From: Desmodesmus armatus
Taxonomy: Eukaryota > Chlorophyta > Chlorophyceae > Sphaeropleales > Scenedesmaceae
DNA: 64,000 bases
Reading direction: 5' to 3'
Assembly (NCBI GenBank): GCA_007449985.2
Contig: VIIQ02000027.1
Location: 193,501-257,500 of the forward strand
Position numbers and translations under genes: made by a program. Positions 23,634-36,239 of this stretch are shown here, one piece after another (position 1 is the stretch's first letter; the number at the start of each line of letters is the position of its first letter). Below the pieces are notes generated by a model. That model did no database searches and was not told where the DNA came from. It saw nothing but the letters and a program-made list of their open reading frames with translations.

Positions 23634-26600
23634 TCAGTAGCGCTCAACCTCTCCCAAGTGCCTGGCATCCGGCAGCACCTTGTAAGGGTTCAAGATCCTG
23701 TGCGGATCCAACAGCAGCTTCAGCCGCTGCATGAAATCTACAGCCTCGCCGCTCTTGCTGTACTGCAGCGCGGCCGCCTTCATAAGCCCTATACCATGCT
23801 CTGCACTGATACTGCCAGCCTGACGTGCAGTCCACTCATACACGAACGGTTCCAGCTGCTGTTCGAGCTCTTCGTTGTAACCGCTAGGGGATGAGACGTT
23901 GAGGTGGAGGTTGCCGTCGCCTACGTGGCCGTATCCGACGACCATGACGTCTGGGAAGTGCCGTACACGCTGCCGTACGGCCTCGACAAGCTCGTACATC
24001 TTGGGGGTGGGCATGCTGAGGTCGTACTTGTAGGTGGCACCTGCAGGGGGCGAAGTGAGGGACACACTTTTTCGGGTTTGAAGTTCACAATTCCACACGC
24101 TGAGCTGAGCATTGCATGATACACCCAGAACAGAAGCATGTGTGCAGTCAGAGGAGTGGAGTATGCAGACTGTAAAGAGGTGGGCAAGCTCAGGGCGCAC
24201 TTTCCAAGGGTAGGCGGCAGCTGCAGATCCAGGCAAGCCATGCAATGGACCAGTGTGAGGAACTCTACTCTGAGTCGAGTCAACGCTGTAAATACACCCA
24301 CAAGACTTCATTCTTCATTCAAACCCTCAAAGGATGCAAGAGAAAGGAGGATGCACGTGCTGAGGCACAACCACAGCAGCCTCTGCATCACCCACCTCTG
24401 CGCTGCAGAGCCTCAGTGACCCCCTCCCTGACCCTCCAGATGGCCGCTGCCTGCGCCTGACTGTCAGCAAGTGTCCCGTTGTCAACACTGCCCTCCTCCA
24501 TCACGGCCTGGAGTCATGCATTGAATCAACAGCCAACAAGGTCAGCACACAACTCAACACCAAGCCCCATGTCAAGTTTGTCGACAAGGTACCACGAAAT
24601 GAGGGAGTCAGAGGCTCAGAGGTTTCCTTGCGTGTGTTTGTACCCAGCATATGCATGTTGTGGTGCATCATCCACCTCCAGGCAGGTCTTGCTCACTCTC
24701 TTACTCACTCCCTTACTCACTCCCTCACATCTCACTCACTCACTCACTCACTCAACCGTCACTTATCATTCACTTTTGAGCCTACTCAGTCACCCACCCA
24801 CCTCCAGGAAGGTCTCCAACTTCTCCTTGTCATGCCTCTCATTGCTACCTTGCGTCTCAATAACCATGTACATAGGACCAGACCCCCCACTGCCTCCTCC
24901 TCCTGCTGTTCCTGCTGCATCTTGTGCTGGTGCTGCTGCTGCTGTGCCTGTGTGGCCTAAAGGGTTAGACACTCCTGGTAGCAAGGAGGTGGCTAGAGAC
25001 AGCGAACCGGTGTCCAGAAACTCCACTGCAGAGAGGATCTCTCCTAGCTGCCGCTTGGCTGTTGCCAGCACCTGCTGTACTGCTGCAAAGCTGGGGCACT
25101 GAAGGAAAGCCACCTGGACAGAGGAGGGCTTTGGGGCACACTGGATTGCTACAGCTGTTACGACACCTGCAGTCATGCGGCAGTCAGCAAGCAGCACATA
25201 CATGTGGGTTTCGTCAGTATGTGTGAACACTCTGTGAGTGTGGTGTGGTGTGGTGCAGAAAGCAGACAACAGGGCTACACCAAGAATGACCAAGGCACCC
25301 CTCAAAGCAATTGCAGCTGCTTGAGGCCGTACCCAGACCCCCCTTGGGCGCAGCTGCACATCAGCCACACATAACATCTAAAAACACATATCACAATTAA
25401 CAGTCATGTGCAACCACCCACCCAGGCAGCCTTCAGAGCCTATGAAGAGCTGCTTGAGGTCGTAGCCTGTGTTGTCCTTGTGCAGCTGCGAAGCCAGAAC
25501 AGTCACAAATAACACCCACACATAACAAACCACCAGCCACACATAACAACCCACCCAGGCACCCTTCAGAGCCGATGAACAGCTGCTTGAGATCGTAGCC
25601 TGTGTTGTCCTTGCGCAGCTGCCTCAGCAGGTCCAGCACAGTGCCGTCAGGCAACACCACCTCCAGCCCCAGCACAGTCCCGTGCAGCGACCCGTACCGC
25701 AACAGCCGCAGACCGCCTGCAGGGACACATCACAGCACAGCACAGCAATATCACATCGCAACAGTTGGGGGACAGATACAGATCATTGCTGCTGAGCAGT
25801 GGGCGCATCTCTGTTGATGAGCAGAGAGATAAGCAGCTGGGCTTGCATGCGCAACACAATTGCAACTTTGTGCACTGTTTGAAGCAGTGCACCTATGAGA
25901 ATGTAAAGCATTATGCAGCCCAAAGCCTCAACAGCTTTGCTGGATTAGACGCTGCGCAGAAAACAACGCCATGCTGTGCTGTGCTGTGCTGTGCTGTGCT
26001 GTTCTGTGCTGTGCTGACCTGCGTTTGTGGACACGTTGCCACCAATCTGGCAGCTGCCCTTGCTGCCCAGGTCGAGTGGCATGGTGTAGCCGCGTTCTGA
26101 CACATGCTCCTCCAGGTTCTGCAGGATGCAGCCGGCCTGTGCCACCAGCACACCTGACACCTGCGGCACAAAACAGATTGCAGGGTGGTGGTGATGGTGG
26201 TGGTGGTGGTGGTGGTGGTGTGAAAGTGGGTGTGGAAGTGGTGTGTATTAGTGGTGGTAGTGTTCGACGTTGGGGCCGCAATCTGTGCACGGCACTGAAT
26301 GGGGAGTGCCGACTGAGCAACTTTGCAGTAACTGACTAACCAACCAACCAATCAAACAACACACCAACCTCATCAAAGGAGATGATCTTGTTCAGGTTGC
26401 TGAGGTTCATGATGACTTCATCAAACACGGGAATACTGCCCCCCACTAGGCCTGTATTGCCTGACTGAGGTACCACAGCCAGCCGCCGCAGGGAGCAGTA
26501 CGCCAGCAGCTGGGACACCTCATCTGTCTTGCTGGGCTTTAGGGCAAGCTTGCTGCTGCCTTGGTACTTGCCCATCCAGTCCCTGCATTGCCATGGCAGG

Positions 26601-27194
26601 AGGGTGTTCACACACCTCACATGTAAGCTGAGGGGGGGGGGGGGGTGCATGCAATAGTGCTGGGGACGCTGGGGTGAGATTGACATGTTAAATTTGATGC
26701 ATAGAATGGGCTGCTGAAGATGTTGCATGGATGCGGAACTACTGCAGATGCATGCTGCTGTGCGGCGGATGTAACCGGTCAGCAGCAGCGACCCTCGTCC
26801 TGTCCACGCCCATTGCACACTGCACAGGTTATGAAGATTTATGAGTGGTCCAGAACACCAGTCAGCCAAGTAGATCATGTCCACCACAGGATGCATCATC
26901 ACAGCTGCAAGCCTGGTGCTCAGTTGCTGGGGCACAGTGACACACAAGCAATACAATGGCACCCAACCTGTTCATGGGCTCTAGTGCTGCAGCATCCTCA
27001 ACAACTCCTCTGCCACCGAGCACATTCTTGAAGAATTCTACATCGTCCTCATTGTGTACACTGTACGCAGGGTCTCTGCTGACACTGCTGTGCAGTAGGT
27101 GCCAATGCTGCAGGATCCCGGTGGAGGGTCTGAGGTGCTGGAACAAAGCTTGACCAAGACCAGATGTAGTGGTTGCAGCCAAAGCGCGGAGCAT
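23634..27194 (-). CDS. D2HGDH: D-2-hydroxyglutarate dehydrogenase, mitochondrial
   Basis: Seven exons on the minus strand join in phase: 27194-26968, 26582-26369, 26160-26019, 25716-25555, 25166-24802, 24507-24396 and 24040-23634 (542 residues; plant and animal enzymes are 520-560). The N-terminus is Arg/Ala/Ser-rich without early acids, like a mitochondrial presequence. The FAD-binding half shows [11 protein letters not shown] (residues 114-124), [18 protein letters not shown] (about 179-196) and [10 protein letters not shown]. The C-terminal half shows [24 protein letters not shown] (443-456, metal/substrate-binding His) and [13 protein letters not shown] (483-495). The family oxidises D-2-hydroxyglutarate to 2-oxoglutarate and passes electrons to ETF. 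A Gly/Ala-rich insert is present in exon 5. A partial extra copy of exon 4 lies in intron 4. Confidence 0.95.
25422..25485 (-). repeat. Partial duplicate of D2HGDH exon 4 with intact splice sites
   Basis: It encodes [19 protein letters not shown] like the 3' part of exon 4 (25555-25620), with mostly silent differences, and is bordered by a CGCAG acceptor and a CTGG/GTGGGT donor. Including it after exon 4 would shift the frame and hit a stop (entry phase 1, exon read in phase 0), so it is probably skipped. Confidence 0.75.
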
Positions 27195-27964
27195 TGCGCG
27201 AGTGCACTGATGCTAGTGAGTGCAGTGATCTGCAGTGTGCTGATGTCACTTCTAAGTCGTTCGAACAGGACAGGGACAAAATCCACTTTGCTGTGAGCAT
27301 TTTTGAAAACTTTGACGGCCACGTTTCATCGCCTTCGCACACCACAATTCAAATCTGTGAAGATCACACAGATCCAAAAGTCTGCTCACCCCTCAGGCAC
27401 CAGGTGTATGAGAAGCAACAATACGCCAGCAAAAAATGCTTGTGGGGCGCACATGGACCCTGGCACTATGTCAACCTGCTAGCCAGCTCATGTGATGCTG
27501 TACACAATGATGCTGCAAGCTGTAGGAGCAGACTGTAGAGCATATAGAGGGCCAACAGCCACAACCTTGCTCGTCCATCGCATACACCAACACCTCTGGC
27601 GCAAGCAGCAAAGATACCATGCAGCCTGACACAGCATGCTGGCGCTTGCCCCAAGCAGACTCCCCACACGGCTGCTGCGCGGTGCCTGGCAGCGGTTAGC
27701 AGCTGCTAGAACTGCATAGCACAAGAATAGATCCGTAACAAACCCCTGATGTCCGGTCCCTGACGCAAGGAGGCAAGCAAGGCATAGCTGCCTGCATCAC
27801 GCCTTGCCTTGCCGCACGCACAGCAGCATTGCACCCAGTACTTGCCTCAAACCAAGTCCCAACCCCACCCACACCCTCAACCCTGCACTACTACGGACTT
27901 GTACAGCTGCACATGCACAGGCAGTCCCAACAAACTGCCTGCACAACACACTCTCAAATGCCGC
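27195..27964. other. Intergenic region between two minus-strand genes
   Basis: This 770-base stretch should hold the 3' UTR of the GH130-like gene and the promoter and 5' UTR of D2HGDH. No additional gene or strong motif is seen. Confidence 0.5.
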
Positions 27965-30900
27965 TCACACACTCCCCCAACTACTACCGCTGCTGCTGCT
28001 GCTCCTGCTCCCACTGCTGCCACTGCCTGGTAGCCGTAACAAGCTCCGCAGGTGCTTCAGAGCTGCTAGACTCTTCCAGGTCCCCACCGCCTCTTCCCTC
28101 GGCACAGGGAACAGCTTTGCCACATCCTCCCAAGGCATCATCTTCACCCGTGGGATCTGATCCCCGCTGCCATACCCAATCATGACCTGGTTGCTTTCGG
28201 GAATCAGCTCCAGGGACATGGGGAAGGAGACATGCTCCCAGACGGGGTTGCGCGGGTGTTTGCTGTTGATGATGGGCATGGGCTTGGAGCGCGCGTAGAT
28301 CCGAAAGGGAGGGTGCGCCTGCAGGGCATTGGGGTGGGGTGAGTGTGGGTAAAAGGGGTGTGGACATGTTTGCAGGTTTGAGGCCGACATGAGGCCCAAG
28401 TAAGACACAAACTTAGTTCTTGGGCAAAGCTGTACATGGGGAAGGCAGTGGGCGGCAGGCAGCAAGAGTCAAGGTGTGGCTGCAACACCACCGCTCGTTT
28501 GACTGGCTGATCGGCACAAAGCATGACAAGACAGCGCTGCCAGGATACATTCACCAAGAGCGCCCTGTAGCAAGCGCCCCTCAGGTGTGCGGCTGACATG
28601 TTGAGGGCACTTCAGCACAGCCTGAGTAACAACAGGGCCAACAACTCACCTGCATTTTGTAGAAGTAGTTTTGGTATGCACGGTTGGACTCTGCATGCAC
28701 CACCCCCATGTAAAAGTCCCTGGGCTCCCCGCTGAATGTGCTGGGCACAAACACAGCCTGCAGGACATACGACGCACACATGCTGCTGTCGAGATTGGCG
28801 GCCGCCACAGCATATGGTGGCAAGTGAAGCGGACACACCAAAGTGACTTTGCCGATATCCATGATGAGTTGCTGGCCTATGTGGTTGCATGGATCGTGTG
28901 AAACATCCACCAACAGGGTTGGAGAGGCAACTTTTACGCTGACAGATATGCTGCGGAGCCTGGTTTTCCACCAGCAGCTGCTGCCACCCTGCCTTGCTGC
29001 AGGGTTGACCCCCCCACCCCAGCAACGAACTATGGTGTCAGCCATGCATGCGATGCTGCACACAGCTAGCCCCCCCCCCTCAGAAGGTACCCTACGTTGG
29101 TCCAAAACCTCTCCTAGACAGAAAAGGACGGGGGCGAAAACCCTGGTGAGCAACCAGCAAGGGACCAACCTGGGTGTTGCCACGCGGCTTGCTTGTCAAG
29201 TTCCTGAACACCCTGCTGTGTGTCTCAAACAGCTTGACACATGTCCCGTTTGACATCGGCTGGATCACGACATGTGGGTCAAATTGCTGCAGGGCAAGCA
29301 GTGTCACACATAACACACAGTGAGAAGACCACTCGATGGGATGACAGGTGCGCAAGGGGGTAAGCAGGCACGCGCATATCAGCTGGCATGTGTGCCAAGC
29401 AAGGAGGGCAGCTTGACTGCATGAACCATATACATGCCTCACACTGCTGGTTGAATGACCTGTGACCAGCTCATGCTGCATTGACAGCAGAACCCTCTCC
29501 CAAAAATAGGCCAAAGCTCAAGGGCCTGCCAGCGTTGTGACGACTGCTGCTCAACAGCTTTGACTGACACACAACTGTCCCACTACAAACCCCACACCGT
29601 CACACACCTGCGAGAACAGCAGCTTGCCCTTGTATATGAATGGGTTCCAGTTCTTCTCCTTGACTAAATCACCAGGCTTCAATTCCTCCCCAGAAAGGTA
29701 CTGCAACCGAATGATACCCTTGCTCCAAGGGTCATTTGGGTCCGGCTGTGGGCCATAGGGCTGCAACTGGATCAACCAAGGCTGGAAGGCCCAGGGGCCC
29801 TCACATGCTGTCTGCTCGGGTAAAACCCCATTGACGTCCTTGGGCCAGGGTTTACTGCCAAACATCATGAACAGACCCTTGCCGGGCCAGACAATCAGGC
29901 GGGGGTCTTCCGGGCCTGTGCAAGCGGGCAGAAACAGCAGGCGTGTGTGTGTGTGGGGGGGGGGGGGCAAGGGGTTTGAACGAGGGACGAAGCGATGTGT
30001 GCAGTTGCAAGGTACCACAAGAGGACGGGCCTGTGGGTCACACCCCAGCAGGTCAACTGCTGCTGCTACTGCTGCCATCAAGCAACACACAGCTGGAGCA
30101 CGCCCACATTCTGGTGCTGACTGTTTGTTGCTTGCTTTCCACCTCAACCATGTCATGCTTTCAGCCTCATGCCTACCTTCTCCTTCAAAGCCCAAGCTCC
30201 ATTCACACTCCTTCCAGCTGCGAGGGTCGTAGTCTTCGCACGCTACTGGCTGCAGCGTGTGACTATCAACTGAGCACACTGCCAATTTGCTGCTCCACCA
30301 ACTGATGTACTCCTGGTCTGCAGGCAGGGCAGGAGAGCAGGAAGGATGCAGCGCAGAAGCAGTCAACAAACAACATCAGCCACAGATACCACTGCCGCAG
30401 CATGAACAAGGTGCAGGAGGCAAGAGCCATTGCTGCTTGCAGCCTCTTGGCTAGTTTGGGCGACATGCTGGTGACTTCAGCACCTTCAGCAGCTAAGCCA
30501 GCTGCTGACTGTGTAGGAAAGATTGAAACACATCGCAGAACGCTACGTGATGTGCAATCCTACGCAGACTGCTTCATTGCCACGTCACACCACCTCCATG
30601 CAGGACTAGTTGCTGCAAAGAGGTGCATGTGGCATGTCCACTGCTGCATCCTGTGCTGGCCACAGCACTAGCATACTCCAAGTGTAGTGTTGGTGACCCC
30701 AGCCAGGTCTTCTGCTAAGCTGTGCTTCTTCCCCCCGCCTCCCCCCCCCCCCCCCCTGCCCCCCTGTTGTGCTGTCACTGCTAGTCCTATCAGCTGCTGG
30801 AGCGGCTGCATGCATGAAGGGTGCCTGCCCTGCTTCTATTAACAACATCCACATGCACCCTGTCCACCATGATGGTCTGCCTCTGACCCACCCACTATGC

Positions 30901-31304
30901 TAACCACCCCACACACCTTTCTTGTCTGATAGTGGGTATCCCTCCAGGTCTGACCGCAACGTCTTGTAAAAGTGCATCTTGCGCACTGCCAGCACAAACT
31001 TGCTGCCAAACCGAACGATAGCCACGTTGCCGTGGTAGTAACCTATGTGGAAGTTGACTTTCATGGGCTTGCCACGGACAGCTACAACCCCCAGTGATGG
31101 GTGCTTGTAGTTTGGGTCTGCTTTGTGGAAGTCCAGCACAATGTCAGCTGATCTGTCGCGCATCCACAACGGCTGATCACCCAGGACAGCTGTGGAGAGC
31201 TGCTTGACGTCTGCTGTAACTGTATACGCCAGTAGAGCAAGTGCAAGCACCACCAGCGCTGGCCGCTGCTCCTGTCGCTGCTGGTGGTAGCACAGCAGCT
31301 GCAT
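27965..31304 (-). CDS. GH130-like beta-propeller glycoside-active protein, signal-anchored
   Basis: Six minus-strand exons join in phase: 31304-30917, 30317-30177, 29915-29608, 29286-29170, 28757-28650 and 28318-27965 (471 residues). Residues about 15-30 (ALVVLALALLAYTVTA) form a signal peptide or signal anchor. Features typical of five-bladed propeller enzymes (GH130/GH43/GH32 type) follow in order: GPEDPRLIVWPGKGLFMMFGSKP (about 177-199, the EDPR motif), KNWNPFIYKGKLLFSQ, a SKPRGNTQ turn, DFYMGVVHAESNRAYQNYFYKM, and FPMSLELIPESNQVMIGYGSGDQ near the C-terminus. GH130 enzymes are mannoside phosphorylases/hydrolases; related algal proteins are uncharacterised, so substrate and reaction are not assigned. 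The C-terminus is a Gly/Ser-rich tail. Confidence 0.7.
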
Positions 31305-32827
31305 GGCTGCCTGGAAAGCTCCACTACAGGTCTAAGTGTGTGAAGTCCCTATCCAGCATGCCTCACAGCTTGCCGGGTGGCTCCATGAATCAAAGCTCTG
31401 ACAACAGCAGCAGGGGGCAACTGCCCCAACCTCCTGCCTGACAGACTGACCTCGAAGGACGGGCTCAACAGACTACGAAGAAGTAAGATATTAGAGATCA
31501 GATAAGGTCAGAACGTCGAAGATCGAGTTGCTTCACAGTTGCCTAGAGAGCTGCAGAGCGGGCCCGTGGGTGGCAAAGTTGTGTTTTGACGATGCGCTGC
31601 AGAGGCTTTCACACAACGTTATGTTTGATCAGCAATCAGATGGACACGTCAGATGGACCTGTCATCACATATCGGTGCAAGTCCCAGTTCAGTCATCGCT
31701 GTAGCCGACACAGACAGAGCCCACAGAATGGCCTACAGTGTGCTTCAATGAGAATTTATTCCTTTCAGAGGGTTTCAGGTTTTTTGCTAAGGACATGCCC
31801 TTCCTTCACTTACACCTGGGGCCAGCTGACGGCCAGGCTGGCCCAGTAAGTGCATGGTGGTGTCAACTCTGCACCAGAGAGCCAGGGTGCAGTATGCGGA
31901 CCGGTCCTAATCTTGGTGGCTGCTGCTTTTGGCAGCCTGGCGGCCGCCGCAACAGCACACCACACACGCATCTGTCATCCGTGAATTCATCCGTGCCGTT
32001 GCATGTGGACCCTGTGACAGGCGGTTCACGAGCAAGCAGTCCGGATCATGCGATGCGCTTGTGCTGCATACTGTCATGCCCATCATGCTGCAGCGCAAGC
32101 CAGGCCCACAACGTCCTTGAAAATGCACAAATGTGATTCTGGCAACAAGCACCACCACACAGGCACTCGCTCCAAAGAAACAACACAGACACTGACAAGA
32201 GTGCTCACACCTTTGACCACCAAAGAGGAAAAAGCAGGTTGAACACACAGCTCGGATGCATTTCATCACATCAACATGCTGCCACACGCTCTGCATTGAC
32301 ACTAAAATCCGAGTCTTGATCCAACCAACAGCTTACCCCCCTACAATTCAATCCTGTACTCCTCTGCAGCAGAGTTGTATTCTAAGACATGCTGCGGTAC
32401 CACTGTCTGAGACAGCAGGAGCAGAGGCTCACTGCAGATTGGAGGCTACGCAGTGGTGTCCAGCCAGTTCTAAATGGCCACCGAGCTTCTCAACCCTGGC
32501 CCCTAGAAGCAGGGTGGATCAACCAACACCTTCGCGGCAGGATACATCATGTGCACAAAAAACGCTAATCACAAAAGCAGGCTTTGACTCAGTCAACAAG
32601 CAGAGCTCCTGCACAAGCCACTTTGCTAACACACACAGCGGGGCCCTTGTCTCCCATGAGTGCCCCAAAACCCCACCCTAGCCGCACTGCAGGATCCACC
32701 ACACAAGCCCTAGGGCGATGACATCCGTACAACACGCCCTGATGCAGTCCACCCACAGCAGCCTCCCACTGCCGCGGTCCCCACAATGTCACTCATTGAA
32801 TTGAAGGGGAAAAACCAGCACAGCCGC
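31305..32827. other. Intergenic region; left edge of the tandem duplication
   Basis: From about 32170 (ACACTGACAAGAGTGC, then CAAAGAGGA and TCTGCATTGA) the sequence matches 47080-47700, so the first unit of the A/MED27 duplication begins here. The rest should hold the promoter of the GH130-like gene. No gene recognised. Confidence 0.55.
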
Positions 32828-34714
32828 TCAGTGCATGGCAGCGTCAGCAGCCTGCCCCTGAGGGGCCTTACGCTGCTTGAGCTCCCAGAAGCCCTTCAGC
32901 ATGCGCAACTGAGCATTGGTGTTGAGCATGGCAAAGGGTACATGTGTATCACCTGTGGTTGCTGGCCCTGCACTTGACTGCACCCAAGCCTTCCACAGAG
33001 CGAGGCTGGTGCCGGCGCCTGGGCCACCACCTGTATACACACCTGGCACCACACCGCCCTCAGCACGGCTGCTGCACGATGCCGCAAACATGGCGATGCC
33101 CTTGCTGTTCAACTGGGAGACAGGCACGTTGCGTAGCTTTGCGCTGGCCATGGTGAGCTCAAATTCTGCGGGCCAAGGCTTGGAGTGAGCGTGCTGCTGC
33201 TGCTGCTTCGGAAGGTTCTTCATAGCGGATGCTGCAGCTGCTGTGGCATGGATGGCTGTGCTGAGGCCTGGAAAGCTGCCTGCCTTCATGGATGTTCCGG
33301 TGCCTGCTGCAGCTGGACCACCCCTGCTGATCTGCTGGTCCAGTGCTGTCAGCAACACCATCCGGGGTGTCATTGTGCTGCGCGCTGCGTACCCAGGCTG
33401 CTGCACTGTACCCAGCTTTGCCTGCTGTCCTGCACACACACTGCCCTGCTTGGCCCTGCCTGGCCCCACCTGTTCATCCAACTGTCCCACCAGTTGAGTC
33501 AGTTGGCCGTTCAGCTCACGCAGTCCTGAATGTTGGTCTGCTGTCAGGCTGGAGGCATGCATGGACTGGGTGGAAGCCACCAACAGCTGGGCTGCTGCTG
33601 CCAGATGGTGCAGGAGCTGCTCAAGGGGGCCTGCAGTTGTTGTGGATGCTGTAGGTGCGCCTGACCTTGGAGCTGGTGCTGGTGCTGATGTTGGTGCTGA
33701 TGCTGGTGCTGATGTTGGTGCCGATGCTGGTGCTGACGTTTTCGGCACGGGTGACTGGTCAACATCATGTCCTGATCCTGTGAAGGGCTCCTGGGGCTGT
33801 TCAGGGTGTCCTGTGGGGGCACCCATGTCTGCCTGGCATACTGTAGGGTTGGTGCAACCACCCTGCACGGCACCAACAGGCAGACAATGCCTCACACGCA
33901 GCACACCCCCTGCAGCAGCATGCTTGATTGGCACACTAGTACTATGGCTCGTCATGTTGGCTACATGCGCATGCAGAGTGTGGCATTCACCTCATGACAG
34001 CGCCGCAACAATGAACTGTAGCCACTCATCACAAACATGCACAACACTACTTGCACAACTACCCCATTGCAGGTAATTACATTACAACCCGCCAGGAAAA
34101 AACCAGTAGAGCCGGGCAAAGTTCATGCGTACAGCAGGGCGTGCTGACCAGTGACCTGCAGAGGCTGCTGGCAGTATTCGCTGCATCATGGTTGGCAACC
34201 ACACCTGAGGAGCTCCTGCAGTGTCCAACTCTGTTGGTGCCTCAGCACGGGCCTTCTTGGCTGCAGGAGACCCAAGGGCCGCTTCAAGGGCCCCGTCAAT
34301 GAAGGCTGTCACCTCAACATCATCCTGCAATCACAGTCAGCACAGGCAGACACATGGGTGACGAGTGTTGTGCTCTTTCCGCACTGCGGCACAATTCTGG
34401 CCTTGGCCATGACCTGACTGTGGGCAGCACTGATATCTGCACACAGTGTCAGAGCAACAAGACAAGTGAGCTGGGCTATAGCCATAATATGAATGCGTTC
34501 TATGAGCAGCAACAACAGCTTCTTGGATGTTGCAGCGATGGCATTCCATGGTTGGCAATTTGGTTGGCAGTTAAGCTGATTGTTGTGCTGCGTGCTGGCG
34601 GTCTTGTTGCTGTTGCAGCAAGCCCAGTACCTGCTGGACCACGTCTCCTTGTTCAGTGATGTCAACAGCAACTTCGTGTTGTCGCTTTCTTTTGTGAGGG
34701 GCGGGGGACGTCAT
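32828..34714 (-). CDS. Protein A, copy 1: lineage-specific protein with nuclear-type basic N-terminus
   Basis: Likely exons on the minus strand: 34714-34631 (28 residues, starting MTSPAPHKRKRQHE with a KRKR signal), 34324-34156 (acidic start, then SPAAKKARAEAP and PQVWLPTMMQ) and 33862-32828 (344 residues to the stop). The last exon has an Ala/Pro/Ser repeat (SAPASAPT), a helical stretch with GLRELNGQLTQLVGQLDEQV and a conserved C-terminus (LRNVPVSQLNSKGIAMF; PFAMLNTNAQLRMLKGFWELKQ). Exons 1-2 fit, but the exon 2 donor (phase 1) does not match the phase-0 start of exon 3, so either a splice site is missed or the copy is damaged. Homologous copies lie at 47711-49578 and 53335-55857. No known domain is recognised. 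Confidence 0.5.
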
Positions 34715-35146
34715 GCTGTATTCAAGGTCAGCAGTAGCCCACTTTGCTGTGTCACCGCCTGTGCCTGGCCCTTGGAACTGGCTTAGCTGTCAAGATGCGT
34801 CGTGCTGGGAACTTTAGATGCCAGTATGACGTCCAGGCAGCCTTGTTCTGTCTTGGGGCGAGTGGACTGCACACCAGCAAAACTGAGCAGCACTGCTGTG
34901 ATGTGCAACTGACAACCCGTGTCTCAGGTGCCCACGTCGCTGTGAGTAAAAAGTGTGATACAAGAGTGTGTATCGACTGATTCGGATGCCAAGCCGTCGT
35001 GGGGAGCAGCACTGGACACCTGTCAGTGTGTTTGTAACACAGGGTGTAAGCAAGACCCTTGAACACGTTTGAAGAAGCCACAATCACAACGTCGGTGCTT
35101 GTGTATGGAGCTTGAATTTTGAGTGACGCACATCGACGGCAGCAGG
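34715..35146. promoter_or_regulatory. Shared upstream region of A and MED27 (copy 1)
   Basis: About 430 bases separate the divergent start codons. A block near 35030-35085, with GTGTAAGCAAGACCCTTGAAC, is kept almost base for base in copies 2 and 3 although the surroundings have drifted, suggesting a bidirectional promoter element or 5' UTR. Confidence 0.45.
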
Positions 35147-35185
35147 ATGGATGCCATCACCATCTTGGACAGTGCCTTGGATCAG
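35147..35185 (+). pseudogene. MED27 copy 1, exon 1 (cut off by the insertion)
   Basis: ATG at 35147 followed by DAITILDSALDQ matches exon 1 of the intact copy at 56273-56311. In the intact copy the next bases are the donor GTGTGATCA; here foreign sequence begins and GTGTGATCA reappears only at 43828. Confidence 0.8.
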
Positions 35186-35255
35186 ACTGTCTTTCCTCCT
35201 GGGAAACTTTCCTCCTGGAAACTTTGCAGCAGTCGATTCGCTTTAACGGGCGCAT

Positions 35256-35320
35256 TTGTTTTCAGTACTATTACGCTCTATAAGTTAAGTAATAACTTGT
35301 TTTCAGTACTATTACGCTCT
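35256..35320. repeat. 24-base direct repeats near the left end of the element
   Basis: TTTTCAGTACTATTACGCTC occurs at 35259 and again at 35300, with start-to-start spacing of 41 bases. They lie 70-135 bases inside the left border and could be binding sites for a mobility protein. Confidence 0.85.
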
Positions 35321-35397
35321 GTAGTCAATCTAACAGTCAACCTCTAACTGTCAGGGTCGTCTTTGACAAGTTGACCCTGCTGCAGGTGTGTCCTCTG

Positions 35398-36239
35398 CTA
35401 TACTCCATATGACTTCATATGACTCTGCCACAGTGTTACACAAGACCCAGGTAGCAGCAACTCTTCTGCCACAGCACCCACTGCACCCCTGCCACTGCAC
35501 AGGGCGACTTTCCGTGCATCAACCTCTGCGCACAGTTCGTGAGCTTGGGTGGAGCACTGGCAAGCAACCACCGCCATTGCTGCTGCTGCTGCTGCTTCTG
35601 CTCTGGCTGCTCTGGCTGCGTTTTCTCTCTGGATTGCTGCTGCTGCAGCGGCAGCTGCTGGTGGTGGGAATGCTGCTGTTGCTCTTGCCGCTCTCTGGAC
35701 TGCTGCTGCTCCAGCGGCAGCTGCTGGTGCTGGCAATGGACGTGCTGCTGGGGGTGCGAATACTGCTGCGCTGGCTGCTGCGGCTGCGTGTGATGGTGCT
35801 GGTGGGGGTGGTGGGGGTGGTTGCGGCACGACTTGCGTGTTGACGGTTGTGTACAGCTGAAAACTGCTGTTTCCCTTCCGGTACCGTTCTGGGCACCACT
35901 TCACATTGACTTCTGTCACCGTGACAGTGGTACCATCCTGCAGCAAGAATGCCGTTTTCTGTTTAGGTCCTGCAAGTATGTTGTTCCAACCAACTGTCGA
36001 CGAGGTTACAATGCACTGGTATGCTTGTGCATTTCACCCACCTGCAGACTTGCTTTCAAGTTGTCCACCTTGGCAGCATCAAAGCAGAACAAGCCTCTCG
36101 TGCAGCTGTCATCCATGCAGTCAGCCACTTCCACCACCAAAAATGTGCTTGGCGATGTGAATTTACGGCTGGATACAACGTTGCATAGCACACTGCAGCT
36201 CCGTTCCCAATTGTTCACGTCAGCGACATTGAGATGCAT
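35398..36239 (-). CDS. Small protein with an RPA1-like OB-fold and Ala/Pro-rich tail
   Basis: Two minus-strand exons, 36239-36042 and 35937-35398, join in phase 0 across a GTGGGT...TGCTGCAG intron and give 245 residues. The first half follows the pattern of the single-strand-DNA-binding OB-fold of replication protein A: a hydrophobic strand after NNW, SSRK, TFLVVEVAD, a RGLFCFDAA strand, LQDGTTVTVTEVNVKW, and NSSFQLYTTVNTQV. The second half is poly-Pro/Ala with a few Cys. RPA-like genes are common passengers of plant Helitrons. The start ATG at 36239 is a choice; an upstream exon is possible. The fold call is by eye from strand pattern and weakly conserved residues. Confidence 0.45.

Noticed and set aside
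23634..27194. D-lactate or glycolate dehydrogenase instead of D2HGDH
   Set aside because: The spliced protein follows D2HGDH over its whole length ([40 protein letters not shown]), including intron-spanning motifs typical of that branch.
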